Assembly: GCF_002607735.1 (NCBI RefSeq)
Contig: NZ_NBVR01000013.1
Span: forward strand, 124,262 to 188,261
From: Proteus alimentorum
Lineage (GTDB): Bacteria > Pseudomonadota > Gammaproteobacteria > Enterobacterales > Enterobacteriaceae
DNA: 64,000 nucleotides
Direction of reading: 5' to 3'
The notes beneath the pieces were generated by a model. That model worked only from the letters and a program-made list of their open reading frames with translations, was not told the DNA's origin and ran no database searches. Shown here piece after piece: positions 9,189 through 17,146 of this stretch; the stretch's first letter is position 1, and each line of letters starts with the position of its first letter. The position numbers and the translations under genes were made by a program.

Positions 9189-10297
9189 TATTTTAAACTA
9201 CCTTTAATTATCTCAATAATAAAATTAATATTATTTTCAGTTAAATTATGATGCATAGGTAAGCAAATAACATTATCTGATGTTTTTTTAGAAATACTAA
9301 GATCGTATTTTTTATAATCGTGGTTTTTATAAAAATCAAAATCGGTAATTAAAGGGTGAAAATATCGTCTTGATAAAATATTATTATCTCGTAGTCTGAA
9401 ATATAAACAATCTCTAGATTCACCATATTCTTTTGAATTAACGATAATAGGGAAGTATGAATAATTTAATTTCACATCATCCTGTATATCTAAACAAGAA
9501 ATACCCTTGATATTAGATAATTCTTTTCTATATAATTCTGCAGAGCGTTTTCTTGAAGCTATAGCATTATCTATATATTTTAAACTAGCTAGTCCATATG
9601 CTGCTTGGATTTCATTTACTTTAGCATTAGAGCCTAGCATTGGAATTTCAGTTTCTGATTCATAGCCAAAATTTTTTAACTGATCTAATTTTTTTTTCAT
9701 TTCAGGGGTATGACAGATAATTGCACCACCTTCAATTGTTGAATAAGCTTTCGTTGCATGGAAACTTAAAATTGATAAATCTCCCCAATTTAGAATAGAT
9801 ACACCATCTTTTTTAACACCAAATGCATGAGCTGCATCATAGATGACTTTTAAGTTATGTTTATTTGCAATTTTTTGTATTGCTTCATTATCACATGGTG
9901 TTCCATATACATGTACAGGAAGAATTGCTGATGTTTTATCTGTTATTGCTTCTTCAATTTTTTTAGGATCAAGATTATAAGTATTGGGATCTATATCTAC
10001 AAAAACAGGTTTTAAATTATTAAGAACAATTGCATGGCTAGTTGCTACAAAGCTATAGGGTGTTGTAATAATCTCACCTTGTAATTCTAATGCTTGTAAT
10101 GCAGTAATTAGCGCTAATGTTCCATTAGAAAATAAACTAATATATTTAACATCTAAATATTTACATAATTCTTTTTCAAGTAATTGGTGATAATAACCAT
10201 TATTTGTGAGCCATTTCCTATTCCAAATGTCTTCTAAATAAGGAGTTAACTCTTCTAAAGGAGGGAGTAGAGGAGTTGTAACTGTTATTTTTTCCAT
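9188..10297 (-). CDS. VioA-like PLP-dependent sugar aminotransferase (module A)
   Basis: 369 aa, DegT/DnrJ/EryC1/StrS family. The PLP-binding lysine is K183 in SFHATKAYSTIEGG, the aspartate that pairs with the PLP nitrogen is D154 in VIYDAAHAFG, and the substrate-side SRRYFHPL motif is near the C-terminus. The KWLTNNG start and overall pattern resemble VioA, which makes dTDP-4-amino-4,6-dideoxyglucose from the 4-keto sugar. The 4-amino-galacto epimer is an alternative. It sits between wzx and the WbqC-like gene. It is a diverged paralogue of 15742-16845, with both active-site residues at identical positions. Confidence 0.87.
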   Translation of the reverse strand: MEKITVTTPLLPPLEELTPYLEDIWNRKWLTNNGYYHQLLEKELCKYLDVKYISLFSNGTLALITALQALELQGEIITTPYSFVATSHAIVLNNLKPVFVDIDPNTYNLDPKKIEEAITDKTSAILPVHVYGTPCDNEAIQKIANKHNLKVIYDAAHAFGVKKDGVSILNWGDLSILSFHATKAYSTIEGGAIICHTPEMKKKLDQLKNFGYESETEIPMLGSNAKVNEIQAAYGLASLKYIDNAIASRKRSAELYRKELSNIKGISCLDIQDDVKLNYSYFPIIVNSKEYGESRDCLYFRLRDNNILSRRYFHPLITDFDFYKNHDYKKYDLSISKKTSDNVICLPMHHNLTENNINFIIEIIKGSLK

Positions 10298-10299
10298 TT

Positions 10300-11736
10300 T
10301 TAAATTTTCTTCTTAAAAGTATTGGAGATAATAATATTAAATAAATCGTTTTGGAAAATACGGATAGAGATTATATATATGCTGGGTGTTATTGTTAACA
10401 TTAATATTAACTGCATATAAATGTTTTTAAAATAAAATGATAAACTCCAGCTTGCTAAACTACAAATGATAGTAATTATCCAAATAGGAAATAAATTTTC
10501 AAATTGTTTTTTTATATTTATAGATGTTAATTTACCTGTATAGTACGTATTAATCAATAGTGCTAAATAAGATTGTATAACTATGCCTATACAAATAGCT
10601 TCAATACCTAAAGGAACAGTAATTATCAGTATAATAGTAACAAGCATCTTTTTTATTATTTCTAATTTTAGAAAAAGATCTGATCTGCCTTTTACCTGTA
10701 GGAGATTTAAATTTATTGCATGTATAGGATATAACATATAGCCAATGCATAATATGCTGAGTAATGTTGCCGCATAACTCCATTTTTCACCTAGTACAAT
10801 TAGTATAAAAGGTTGCGCAATAATTCCTAAGCCGATTAGTAATGGAAATATTATAAGTGCAGTAAGTCTTAATGTTAAAAGATATATAGAGTCAAAATCT
10901 TCTTTATTATTTTTTACTTGGCTTAGCATTGGATATGTCACTCTTTGTATTACTGCAGTTAAAGACATTGCAGGTGTATACGATAAATTATTAGCCTGAG
11001 AATATAATCCAAGTTGGTTTGCTGAGAATATTTTTCCAATAATTATTTGATAAAGATTATTGTAAATTGTATCTATTAGGCTAGAAATCAATAATTTAGA
11101 ACCAAAACCAAATAAATAAGAAAATGCTCTATTGGAAAATTTTTTTCTAGGAAACCATGGTAAATAAATATTTAATAAGATCGTATTAAGAATAGAGAAA
11201 CTTAATATTTGGATTATTAATGCCCAAACACCAAATCCTAAATATGCAGTATATATTGATAGAACACTACTTAGGCATATACTAAATAATGATGCTTTTG
11301 CTTGAGTTTTAAAATCCATGTTTATAGTTAATTTTGTTCTTTGAATAATTGAAAAAGCATTAACTATAACAACTAAACCTTGTATTTTGGTTAGAATTTC
11401 TAATTGTGGTTGTTTATAAAATTCTGCGATATAAGGTGATATAATATACAAAATAGAATAACATAAAAATGATATAAATATATTAAAGTAAAAAGTTGTA
11501 GCATAATCAGACTCTGTTTTTATTTTCTTTCTGATTAATGCATTACTAAAACCACTATCAACTAATGTTTGTGATATAGCAATAAAAACAGCCAGCATTC
11601 CAATTAAGCCAAATACAGTTGGTCCTAGCATTCGTCCTAAAATCAACATAACACTGAGTTGTACTGCTTGTGTTATTAGTCTTTCTATTGCACTCCATTT
11701 TAATCCATTAGTTGTTTTTTGTTGTAAGTCATTCAT
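10300..11736 (-). CDS. wzx: O-antigen flippase, Wzx-type (MOP superfamily)
   Basis: 478 aa with about 12-14 hydrophobic segments. It starts TTNGLKWSAIERLITQAVQL and has the LGRMLGPTVFGLIGM and FSNALIRKK segments typical of WzxC/polysaccharide exporters of the MOP superfamily. It should move undecaprenyl-linked O-units across the inner membrane for Wzy. It lies 4 nt after rmlA and 2 nt before the aminotransferase gene in one operon. It is the only flippase in the window, so both amino-sugar modules must feed one export route. Confidence 0.9.
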   Translation of the reverse strand: MNDLQQKTTNGLKWSAIERLITQAVQLSVMLILGRMLGPTVFGLIGMLAVFIAISQTLVDSGFSNALIRKKIKTESDYATTFYFNIFISFLCYSILYIISPYIAEFYKQPQLEILTKIQGLVVIVNAFSIIQRTKLTINMDFKTQAKASLFSICLSSVLSIYTAYLGFGVWALIIQILSFSILNTILLNIYLPWFPRKKFSNRAFSYLFGFGSKLLISSLIDTIYNNLYQIIIGKIFSANQLGLYSQANNLSYTPAMSLTAVIQRVTYPMLSQVKNNKEDFDSIYLLTLRLTALIIFPLLIGLGIIAQPFILIVLGEKWSYAATLLSILCIGYMLYPIHAINLNLLQVKGRSDLFLKLEIIKKMLVTIILIITVPLGIEAICIGIVIQSYLALLINTYYTGKLTSINIKKQFENLFPIWIITIICSLASWSLSFYFKNIYMQLILMLTITPSIYIISIRIFQNDLFNIIISNTFKKKI

Positions 11737-11740
11737 TAGG

Positions 11741-12604
11741 CTATTTCACTAAAGTTAACAAATATTCACCATAGCTGTTTTTGGCCATTAATTGTGCCCG
11801 TTTTAATATATCATCTTTAGTGATCCATTTATTATTAAATGCAATTTCTTCTAGACAAGCTACTTTAAATCCTTGCCTTTTTTCAATAGTTTCAACGAAT
11901 TGTGCTGCTTCAAGAAGGCTTTCATATGTTCCTGTATCTAACCAAGCAAATCCTCTTCCTAGCATTTCAACATTTAGTTTATTTTTATGTAAATATAATT
12001 CATTTAATGTTGTTATTTCTAATTCACCACGTTCTGATGGTTTGATTTTTTTAGCTAGGCTAATGACATCATTGTCATAAAAATATAGCCCAGTTACAGC
12101 ATAATTGGATTTAGGTACTGCAGGTTTTTCCTCTATTGAAATAACTTTTTTGCTTTCATCAAATTCTACAACACCAAATCTTTTGGGATCTTTTACCTGA
12201 TAACCAAATACTGTTGCTCCATTAGTTTTTGATGCCGCTTCCCTTAGTTTTGGTGAGAATGATTGACCATAAAAAATATTATCTCCTAAAACTAAGCAGA
12301 CACTATCGCTACCAATAAATTCTTCACCAATAATAAATGCTTGTGCTAATCCTTCTGGTTTAGGTTGAATAGCATATTGAATAGAAATACCGAATTGTGA
12401 ACCATTATTCAGCAGGCGTTGAAAACCATCTTGATCTTCAGGTGTTGTAATAATAAGAATTTCTCTAATACCTGCGAGCATTAATACCGATAATGGATAG
12501 TAAATCATGGGTTTATCATAAATAGGCAGTAACTGTTTAGATACACCCATTGTGATTGGATAAAGTCTTGTTCCTGAACCACCAGCTAAAATAATACCTT
12601 TCAT
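11741..12604 (-). CDS. rfbA: Glucose-1-phosphate thymidylyltransferase RmlA/RfbA
   Basis: 287 aa, standard length. It begins [16 protein letters not shown], the nucleotidyltransferase P-loop-like motif, followed by [26 protein letters not shown] and [19 protein letters not shown] are also present. It makes dTDP-glucose from glucose-1-phosphate and dTTP, the first step towards dTDP-amino-dideoxyhexoses. It is the first gene behind the second ops element. The usual partner rmlB (4,6-dehydratase) is missing from the window, as are rmlC and rmlD, so the product is not rhamnose made by the usual clustered genes. Confidence 0.97.
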   Translation of the reverse strand: MKGIILAGGSGTRLYPITMGVSKQLLPIYDKPMIYYPLSVLMLAGIREILIITTPEDQDGFQRLLNNGSQFGISIQYAIQPKPEGLAQAFIIGEEFIGSDSVCLVLGDNIFYGQSFSPKLREAASKTNGATVFGYQVKDPKRFGVVEFDESKKVISIEEKPAVPKSNYAVTGLYFYDNDVISLAKKIKPSERGELEITTLNELYLHKNKLNVEMLGRGFAWLDTGTYESLLEAAQFVETIEKRQGFKVACLEEIAFNNKWITKDDILKRAQLMAKNSYGEYLLTLVK

Positions 12605-12736
12605 TTTTAAACCCTAAGAAGGTATGTATATTTATTTTATATAAAAAATAAAATACATAAAATATTTACTAATTTCGTATAATTTAAATATTTTCTATTA
12701 AAGAAACTATAAATTTGATATAGCCTTTTCTACAAA

Positions 12737-12764
12737 GCTACCGCACTGGGTTTACGGCCCCCAG
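12737..12764 (-). promoter_or_regulatory. ops (JUMPstart core) element 2 with hairpin, before rmlA
   Basis: The minus strand reads GTGCGGTAGCTTTG around 12744-12737, containing the ops core GCGGTAGC at which RfaH joins paused RNA polymerase. Directly upstream a 5-bp stem (CTGGG at 12746-12750 with CCCAG at 12760-12764) mirrors the arrangement at ops element 1. It lies about 130 nt before rmlA and about 110 nt after the candidate promoter, as expected for an O-antigen leader. Confidence 0.75.
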
Positions 12765-12858
12765 AGCGCCAAAATTTATCTTGAAAAAACCCTATCTATA
12801 TGTAATGTAAGAGTTTTGTTATATAAGCATACTTTAACAATATGCGAAAACCGCAGTG

Positions 12859-12887
12859 AGAGTAGACTCTTCAAACCAGACGGTCAA
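12859..12887 (-). promoter_or_regulatory. Candidate sigma-70 promoter of the rmlA operon
   Basis: On the minus strand, TTGACC (12887-12882) is a near-consensus -35, followed after 17 nt by TACTCT (12864-12859) as a weak -10. Transcription would start near 12852, giving an untranslated leader of about 250 nt that contains the ops element. Position supports it; the -10 is poor. Confidence 0.4.
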
Positions 12888-13421
12888 GTAATAACTGGGT
12901 ATTTTAGCATTGATTGAGGATATATAAATACTGGAATAGCACTCGATTCAGCCAGATCATTCTGAATTGCATCAACAAACGCTAACTAAAAGAATATGCC
13001 ACCTATTCTTCAATAGATGGCAGTATATTTTGATACAACAGTTTAATTACTTGTTTTAAAACTTCGAGTGGTACTGATTACTCTTGAAATTGGTGCTAAA
13101 TCTTAATGATAATGAGATATGGATTTGTGATAGTATTTGTTAGTTATGGTGTATCTTTATTGCGATTTAAGTCGTTTTTAGAAGTATATATTAAACACAA
13201 GATATCAATTTAAAGGTAAATTAAAAAATATATAAGTAATAACAGTGAATTAATAAGATATAGATATCTCTTTTTAAGTGAGGGACGTGAGTGAAAAGTG
13301 TAGGTACTAAGGCTCAAAGTGTAATTAATAAAATGTGATAGCATAAATCATTTATCATAAAAGAAATTATTCTTATATTAGTAAGGTAACTCGTTTTAAA
13401 AAGGTATTTGTAAGTAATAGA

Positions 13422-13994
13422 TTATTTATTATGATTTTTTTTACTTTCTAAGTAATTTTTTTCTAAATCTAATAAGTCTTTTTTTCGTTCTTTAATTCTT
13501 TTGGCTGGGTTACCGAAATATATTCCCCATGGTTTTGTACTCTTTGTAACCATCGATAAGGCACCCACAGCTGTTCCTTCTGCGATGTTAACACCTGGCA
13601 TAATGATTGAGTTTGTTCCTATAATCGAATGTTTCCCAATTATGATGTCTCTTTCTTTTAACCCTTTGTATTTCAATGGTACTGTTGGGTTTGTCATAGT
13701 TCTACCACTATAATCATCTGTACCAGTAAAGACATGACAGCCGTATGCTAATCCTGAAAAATCTTCAAATAGGATACTGCATTCACCAGCACTTAAATTA
13801 CAAAATGCAGCAATATGAATATTATTTTTTAAATGGATTTTTCCAGATAAAATAACAAAATCATCAATACGACAGTCATTTCCAATTTCGATTTCTTCTG
13901 GTCTATATATGGATGTTTTTGTGCTTATTTTACAATTTTCACCGATACCTTTAAAACCAATTTCTAATAATTGTTCTTGAGTATAGAATGACAT
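13422..13994 (-). CDS. VioB-like sugar N-acetyltransferase (module B)
   Basis: 190 aa, hexapeptide-repeat acetyltransferase nearly identical to 7925-8488 over the first 170 residues (about 12 differences by eye), with a divergent lysine/asparagine-rich tail. The catalytic-type FTGTDDYSGRTM region and the KPWGIYFGNPAKRIKER end are both intact. It is probably an N-acetyltransferase for a dTDP-4-amino-4,6-dideoxyhexose. It is the last gene of the first operon half and is followed by the 817-bp non-coding stretch. The very high identity to copy A, against lower identity of the other module genes, suggests later exchange or strong constraint. Confidence 0.85.
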   Translation of the reverse strand: MSFYTQEQLLEIGFKGIGENCKISTKTSIYRPEEIEIGNDCRIDDFVILSGKIHLKNNIHIAAFCNLSAGECSILFEDFSGLAYGCHVFTGTDDYSGRTMTNPTVPLKYKGLKERDIIIGKHSIIGTNSIIMPGVNIAEGTAVGALSMVTKSTKPWGIYFGNPAKRIKERKKDLLDLEKNYLESKKNHNK

Positions 13995-14001
13995 ACTTAG
14001 C

Positions 14002-14694
14002 CTATATAATTTTAAAGTTATTGAGTTGATTAATTATTTCATCTTTGCTACAGTTCATTAGAATATCAATCATTGATAAATTACCTATAAAGGTCGATGA
14101 ATTTATTTGTGGGTAGTTTGTGATTGATGATTCGATAAATCCTAACTCTATATTTCTTTTTTTAAACTCATCTTTATTGTAAAGTTGCATTCCTCCAATT
14201 GCATTTATGTATTTTTTTGCATTATGTATCTCACATAAATTATATATTTTTTCTTGGGCGTTATTTGTTCGAATATAATTTATAGTTGAGGAAAACTCAT
14301 AGTTGAAACTTAATGATAGGTATTCAAATACTTTAATAATTGATAATGATGTGATATTGGCAATATTTCTATTATCAGTGGTTAATATATTCTCAATTAT
14401 AGGGAATGCAGAAGAAAAATAAGGTGCTTTGGAATAGGCTTGAGATATAGATGCTAAAGTTTTTCGAATATCTTTTTGAAAGTGAAGTTCATTAATTTTT
14501 TTAAAACTAGAAGCACCAATTACAGGAATGGCAAATAATTGAGGGCCATTCTTTGTTTGAATCCTATTTCTGTTTATATAGCCACCTTTAATATAGTTAA
14601 CATCATCATAGAATATAAATGTATCGCTATAATGAGCTAATTGATAGTATCCTATGTATGGGAACAAATAGGGTTGCATAACGGCTAATTTCAT
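14002..14694 (-). CDS. WbqC-like family protein (module B)
   Basis: 230 aa, the same length as the paralogue at 8496-9188 and clearly homologous along its whole length: it starts MKLAVMQPYLFPYIGYYQLA, then FIFYDDVNYIKGGYINRN, and ends in a shared SMIDILMNCSKDEIINQLNN. Divergence is concentrated in the middle and C-terminal third (residues 120-210), where substrate preference could differ. It lies between the GT2 and acetyltransferase genes of module B. Activity unknown. Confidence 0.85.
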   Translation of the reverse strand: MKLAVMQPYLFPYIGYYQLAHYSDTFIFYDDVNYIKGGYINRNRIQTKNGPQLFAIPVIGASSFKKINELHFQKDIRKTLASISQAYSKAPYFSSAFPIIENILTTDNRNIANITSLSIIKVFEYLSLSFNYEFSSTINYIRTNNAQEKIYNLCEIHNAKKYINAIGGMQLYNKDEFKKRNIELGFIESSITNYPQINSSTFIGNLSMIDILMNCSKDEIINQLNNFKII

Positions 14695-14717
14695 TATGAT
14701 TTTATCCTGATATTTAT

Positions 14718-15755
14718 TTAAATTTTTATTCTTTTTAATGATTTTTTTATCTTTTCTCGTAAAAACAAAATAGGTAAAAAATTCCTGTAATAATATATTT
14801 TTTTTTGATTTCTATTTATATTTTTATAAATGTTCCAAGATTTTATAATTAATGACTTGCAACTATTCCATTCTTTTTTAATGAATAACTCATTAGCATT
14901 TATTCTCATGAGATCCGCTAAAGCAAAATCTATATCTGTTTTATCTGCACCTAAATTAATTAATTTATATAGATATTTCTCGTATTCATTTATTTCTAGA
15001 ATTAAAGTTTCTTCACTAATTTTTTTTCTACCTTCAGACCAAGAGCCTACAGCGTTGATACGATAGACACACGTAATGTCAGGTAAATACATAGCACCTT
15101 TTCCTATACTACCGAGTATTTGGCAGTAATAGTCGCCAATAGAGGCTTTTGAAAAATTATCTTTAAATAAGATAAAAATTTCCCTTCTAAATAAAATAGA
15201 TGCAGTAGGCATGTATGCTCCACCTTGACGAATAACAGTGGAAAGAGGAGAGCAAAAGATATGATTATGATAATTTGCAATAATATCTAACTTTCCATTT
15301 GGCTGTAGTGTATATGCTGAGCTAAAACATATATTACACTTTTTTTCTGCTTCTAAAATTTCCACTTGTTTTGTTATTTTATTTTCATCTATCCAAAAAT
15401 CATCACCTTCACATAGAGCAATATACTTACCTTTGGTAAATGAAAATGCATTAATACCGGGTTGTATTCCCTGTGAGTAAATATTTTTAGGTGGAATGAT
15501 GTGTTTAATTATATTAGGGTAGTGATCTGCATATTCTTTTATTATATTTGACGTTGAATCTGTAGAACAATCATCATGTATAATAAATTCATATCTATAA
15601 GTTGTATTTTGGCAAAGTACACCAAGTATAGTGTCTTCTATATATTTCTCTTGATTATATGTGCAGCATATTACACTGACGATAACCTCTTCAGAGTTCC
15701 AATTACTGATTATTTCTTTTTCAGGTAGAGGCGTTTTTAATTTATTTATTTTCAT
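14718..15755 (-). CDS. Glycosyltransferase family 2 (module B)
   Basis: 345 aa with the GT2 fold signature VSVICCTYNQEKYI near residue 26, IHDDCSTDST near 58 and LCEGDDFWID near 112. Homologous to 7006-7938, with the same MKINKL start, but about 35 residues longer at the C-terminus and without the C9 tract (its codons 6-11 read LKTPLP). It overlaps the end of the upstream aminotransferase gene by 14 nt, exactly as its paralogue overlaps the acetyltransferase gene. It probably transfers the module's amino sugar or a neighbour sugar in the O-unit. Confidence 0.9.
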   Translation of the reverse strand: MKINKLKTPLPEKEIISNWNSEEVIVSVICCTYNQEKYIEDTILGVLCQNTTYRYEFIIHDDCSTDSTSNIIKEYADHYPNIIKHIIPPKNIYSQGIQPGINAFSFTKGKYIALCEGDDFWIDENKITKQVEILEAEKKCNICFSSAYTLQPNGKLDIIANYHNHIFCSPLSTVIRQGGAYMPTASILFRREIFILFKDNFSKASIGDYYCQILGSIGKGAMYLPDITCVYRINAVGSWSEGRKKISEETLILEINEYEKYLYKLINLGADKTDIDFALADLMRINANELFIKKEWNSCKSLIIKSWNIYKNINRNQKKIYYYRNFLPILFLREKIKKSLKRIKI

Positions 15756-16845
15756 TATTTTTAATAATGCTTATAATTTTATTTAAATCGTTATCACTTA
15801 ATAAGTGATGAATTGGCAAGCAAATAACATTTTCAGATGTTTTTTTTGCTATTGGAGTTTCTACTTTATATTGATTGTAAATATTAAAATCAGTGATTAA
15901 TGGATAAAAATATCGACGACTTATTATATTATTCTCTTTTAGTTTTAGATAAAGCTCATCTCTTTTTTTACTATATTTATTTTCATCGATTATTATAGGA
16001 TAGTAAGAATAATTCCATATTAAGTTTTCTGGTATATTAGGTAAAGTAATGCCAGAAATATTACTCAAGTGAGAGTGATAATATTCAGAGACTTTTTTTC
16101 TTTTATCTATTGCTTCATCGATATAATTTAATGTGGCTAGGCCAAATGCAGCTTGTACTTCATTGAGTTTTGCATTGAAGCCTAGTTCATTAATTTCTGT
16201 TTCATTTGTGTAACCAAAGTTTTTATATCGATCTAGCTTTTCTTTCATTTCTTTGGTGTGGCAAATAATGGCTCCACCTTCAATGGTAGAATAGGTTTTA
16301 GTCGCATGAAAGCTTAGAATAGATAACTTGCCTTCATTTAATATTGATTGATTATTTTCTTTAACAGCAAAAGCGTGAGCTGCATCATAAATCACAGGAA
16401 TATTATACTTATCTGCAATTTTTTGTATTGCTTTATGATTACATGGGCGACCATAAACATGAACAGGTAAAATAGCACTTGTTTTCTCTGTAATAGCAGC
16501 CTCTATCTTACTTGGATCTATATTGTAGGTATTAGGTTCTATATCTACAAAGACAGGAGTAATATTACTATGCAATAAGGCGTGGCTTGTTGCTACAAAG
16601 CTATATGGTGTTGTTATTACTTCACCTTTCAGCTCCAAAACATTTATTGCTGCAATTAAGGCCAATGTTCCATTGGAATATAAACTAATATAAGGAACAT
16701 TTAAATATTCACAGAGTGCGTTCTCAAGACATTGATGATAGTGACCATTATTAGTTAACCATTTTTTATCCCATATATCTTTTAAGTAAGGCTCTAGAGC
16801 TTCTAGCGGTGGGAATAATGGACTTGTGACTGTTATTGTATTCAT
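15742..16845 (-). CDS. VioA-like PLP-dependent sugar aminotransferase (module B)
   Basis: 367 aa from the ATG at 16845. This start is preferred over the ATG at 16851 because AGAAG then stands 6 nt upstream and the protein aligns without gaps to its paralogue at 9188-10297, with D154 and K183 in register. DegT/StrS family, with SFHATKTYSTIEGG around the PLP lysine and the SRRYFYPL motif. It probably makes a dTDP-4-amino-4,6-dideoxyhexose. It differs at roughly a third of positions from copy A, so it may use a different stereoisomer or just be an older paralogue. First gene behind ops element 1. Confidence 0.87.
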   Translation of the reverse strand: MNTITVTSPLFPPLEALEPYLKDIWDKKWLTNNGHYHQCLENALCEYLNVPYISLYSNGTLALIAAINVLELKGEVITTPYSFVATSHALLHSNITPVFVDIEPNTYNIDPSKIEAAITEKTSAILPVHVYGRPCNHKAIQKIADKYNIPVIYDAAHAFAVKENNQSILNEGKLSILSFHATKTYSTIEGGAIICHTKEMKEKLDRYKNFGYTNETEINELGFNAKLNEVQAAFGLATLNYIDEAIDKRKKVSEYYHSHLSNISGITLPNIPENLIWNYSYYPIIIDENKYSKKRDELYLKLKENNIISRRYFYPLITDFNIYNQYKVETPIAKKTSENVICLPIHHLLSDNDLNKIISIIKNNENK

Positions 16846-16872
16846 AAACATCTTCTCTGAAGGAAAAGCATA

Positions 16873-16897
16873 GCTACCGCACTGGGGAAGTACCCAG
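16873..16897 (-). promoter_or_regulatory. ops (JUMPstart core) element 1 with hairpin, first O-antigen leader
   Basis: The minus strand reads CCCAGTGCGGTAGCTATG ending at 16870, with the ops core GCGGTAGC at 16880-16873. A 5-bp stem (16882-16886 with 16893-16897) precedes it. RfaH binding here would let polymerase read the long, AT-rich operon. It sits about 30 nt before the first gene. Confidence 0.8.
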
Positions 16898-16922
16898 AGT
16901 TCATAATATGCATAATCCTCAT

Positions 16923-16928
16923 ATTATA
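16923..16928 (-). promoter_or_regulatory. Candidate -10 box of the first O-antigen transcript
   Basis: A perfect TATAAT on the minus strand, about 40 nt upstream of ops element 1. No good -35 is visible at 16-18 nt, so this is only a candidate in a region where A and T dominate. Confidence 0.3.
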
Positions 16929-17092
16929 CATGATCTAAATACATTAATCTTAAAGAGTATTATTTGAAAGTATAATTATTAGTTTAGAAAAGTATTAATA
17001 AATTAATAAGTTAGGGAGGTTGAGGTTTCAAGTATAGTATTTGATAAATCTTTATTAAAATTAAGTAGCTATTGGATGTTTATATATAAAGT

Positions 17093-17130
17093 AAGAAGCT
17101 ATTCAATTACTTATAGCTGAATAGCTTCTT
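17093..17130 (-). terminator. Probable cpxRA terminator
   Basis: Perfect 12-bp inverted repeat (17093-17104 with 17119-17130) with a 14-nt loop, just after the cpxA stop. The following bases on the minus strand are ACTTTATATA, a weak T tract. Confidence 0.6.
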
Positions 17131-17146
17131 GTCAGTTAATGATAGA

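Larger units (their letters stand above)
12605..13421 (-). other. Long non-coding leader between the two halves of the O-antigen locus
   Basis: 817 bp with no credible gene on either strand, although everything around it is packed with overlapping genes. It holds a candidate sigma-70 promoter (12859-12887) and an ops/JUMPstart-like element (12737-12764) for the rmlA operon. The part from 12888 to 13421 is very AT-rich with many stops in all frames. Short stretches look faintly coding, but I could not recognise an insertion sequence or gene remnant. It looks like the original promoter region of an operon in front of which another module was placed. Confidence 0.6.
16846..17146 (-). other. Intergenic region between cpxA and the O-antigen operon
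   Basis: About 300 bp, very AT-rich, with no gene. It holds the probable cpxRA terminator (17093-17130), a candidate -10 box for the O-antigen operon, and ops element 1. Confidence 0.7.

Noticed and set aside
12888-13421. Possible insertion-sequence remnant
   Set aside because: No inverted repeats with target duplication and no transposase motif in any frame.
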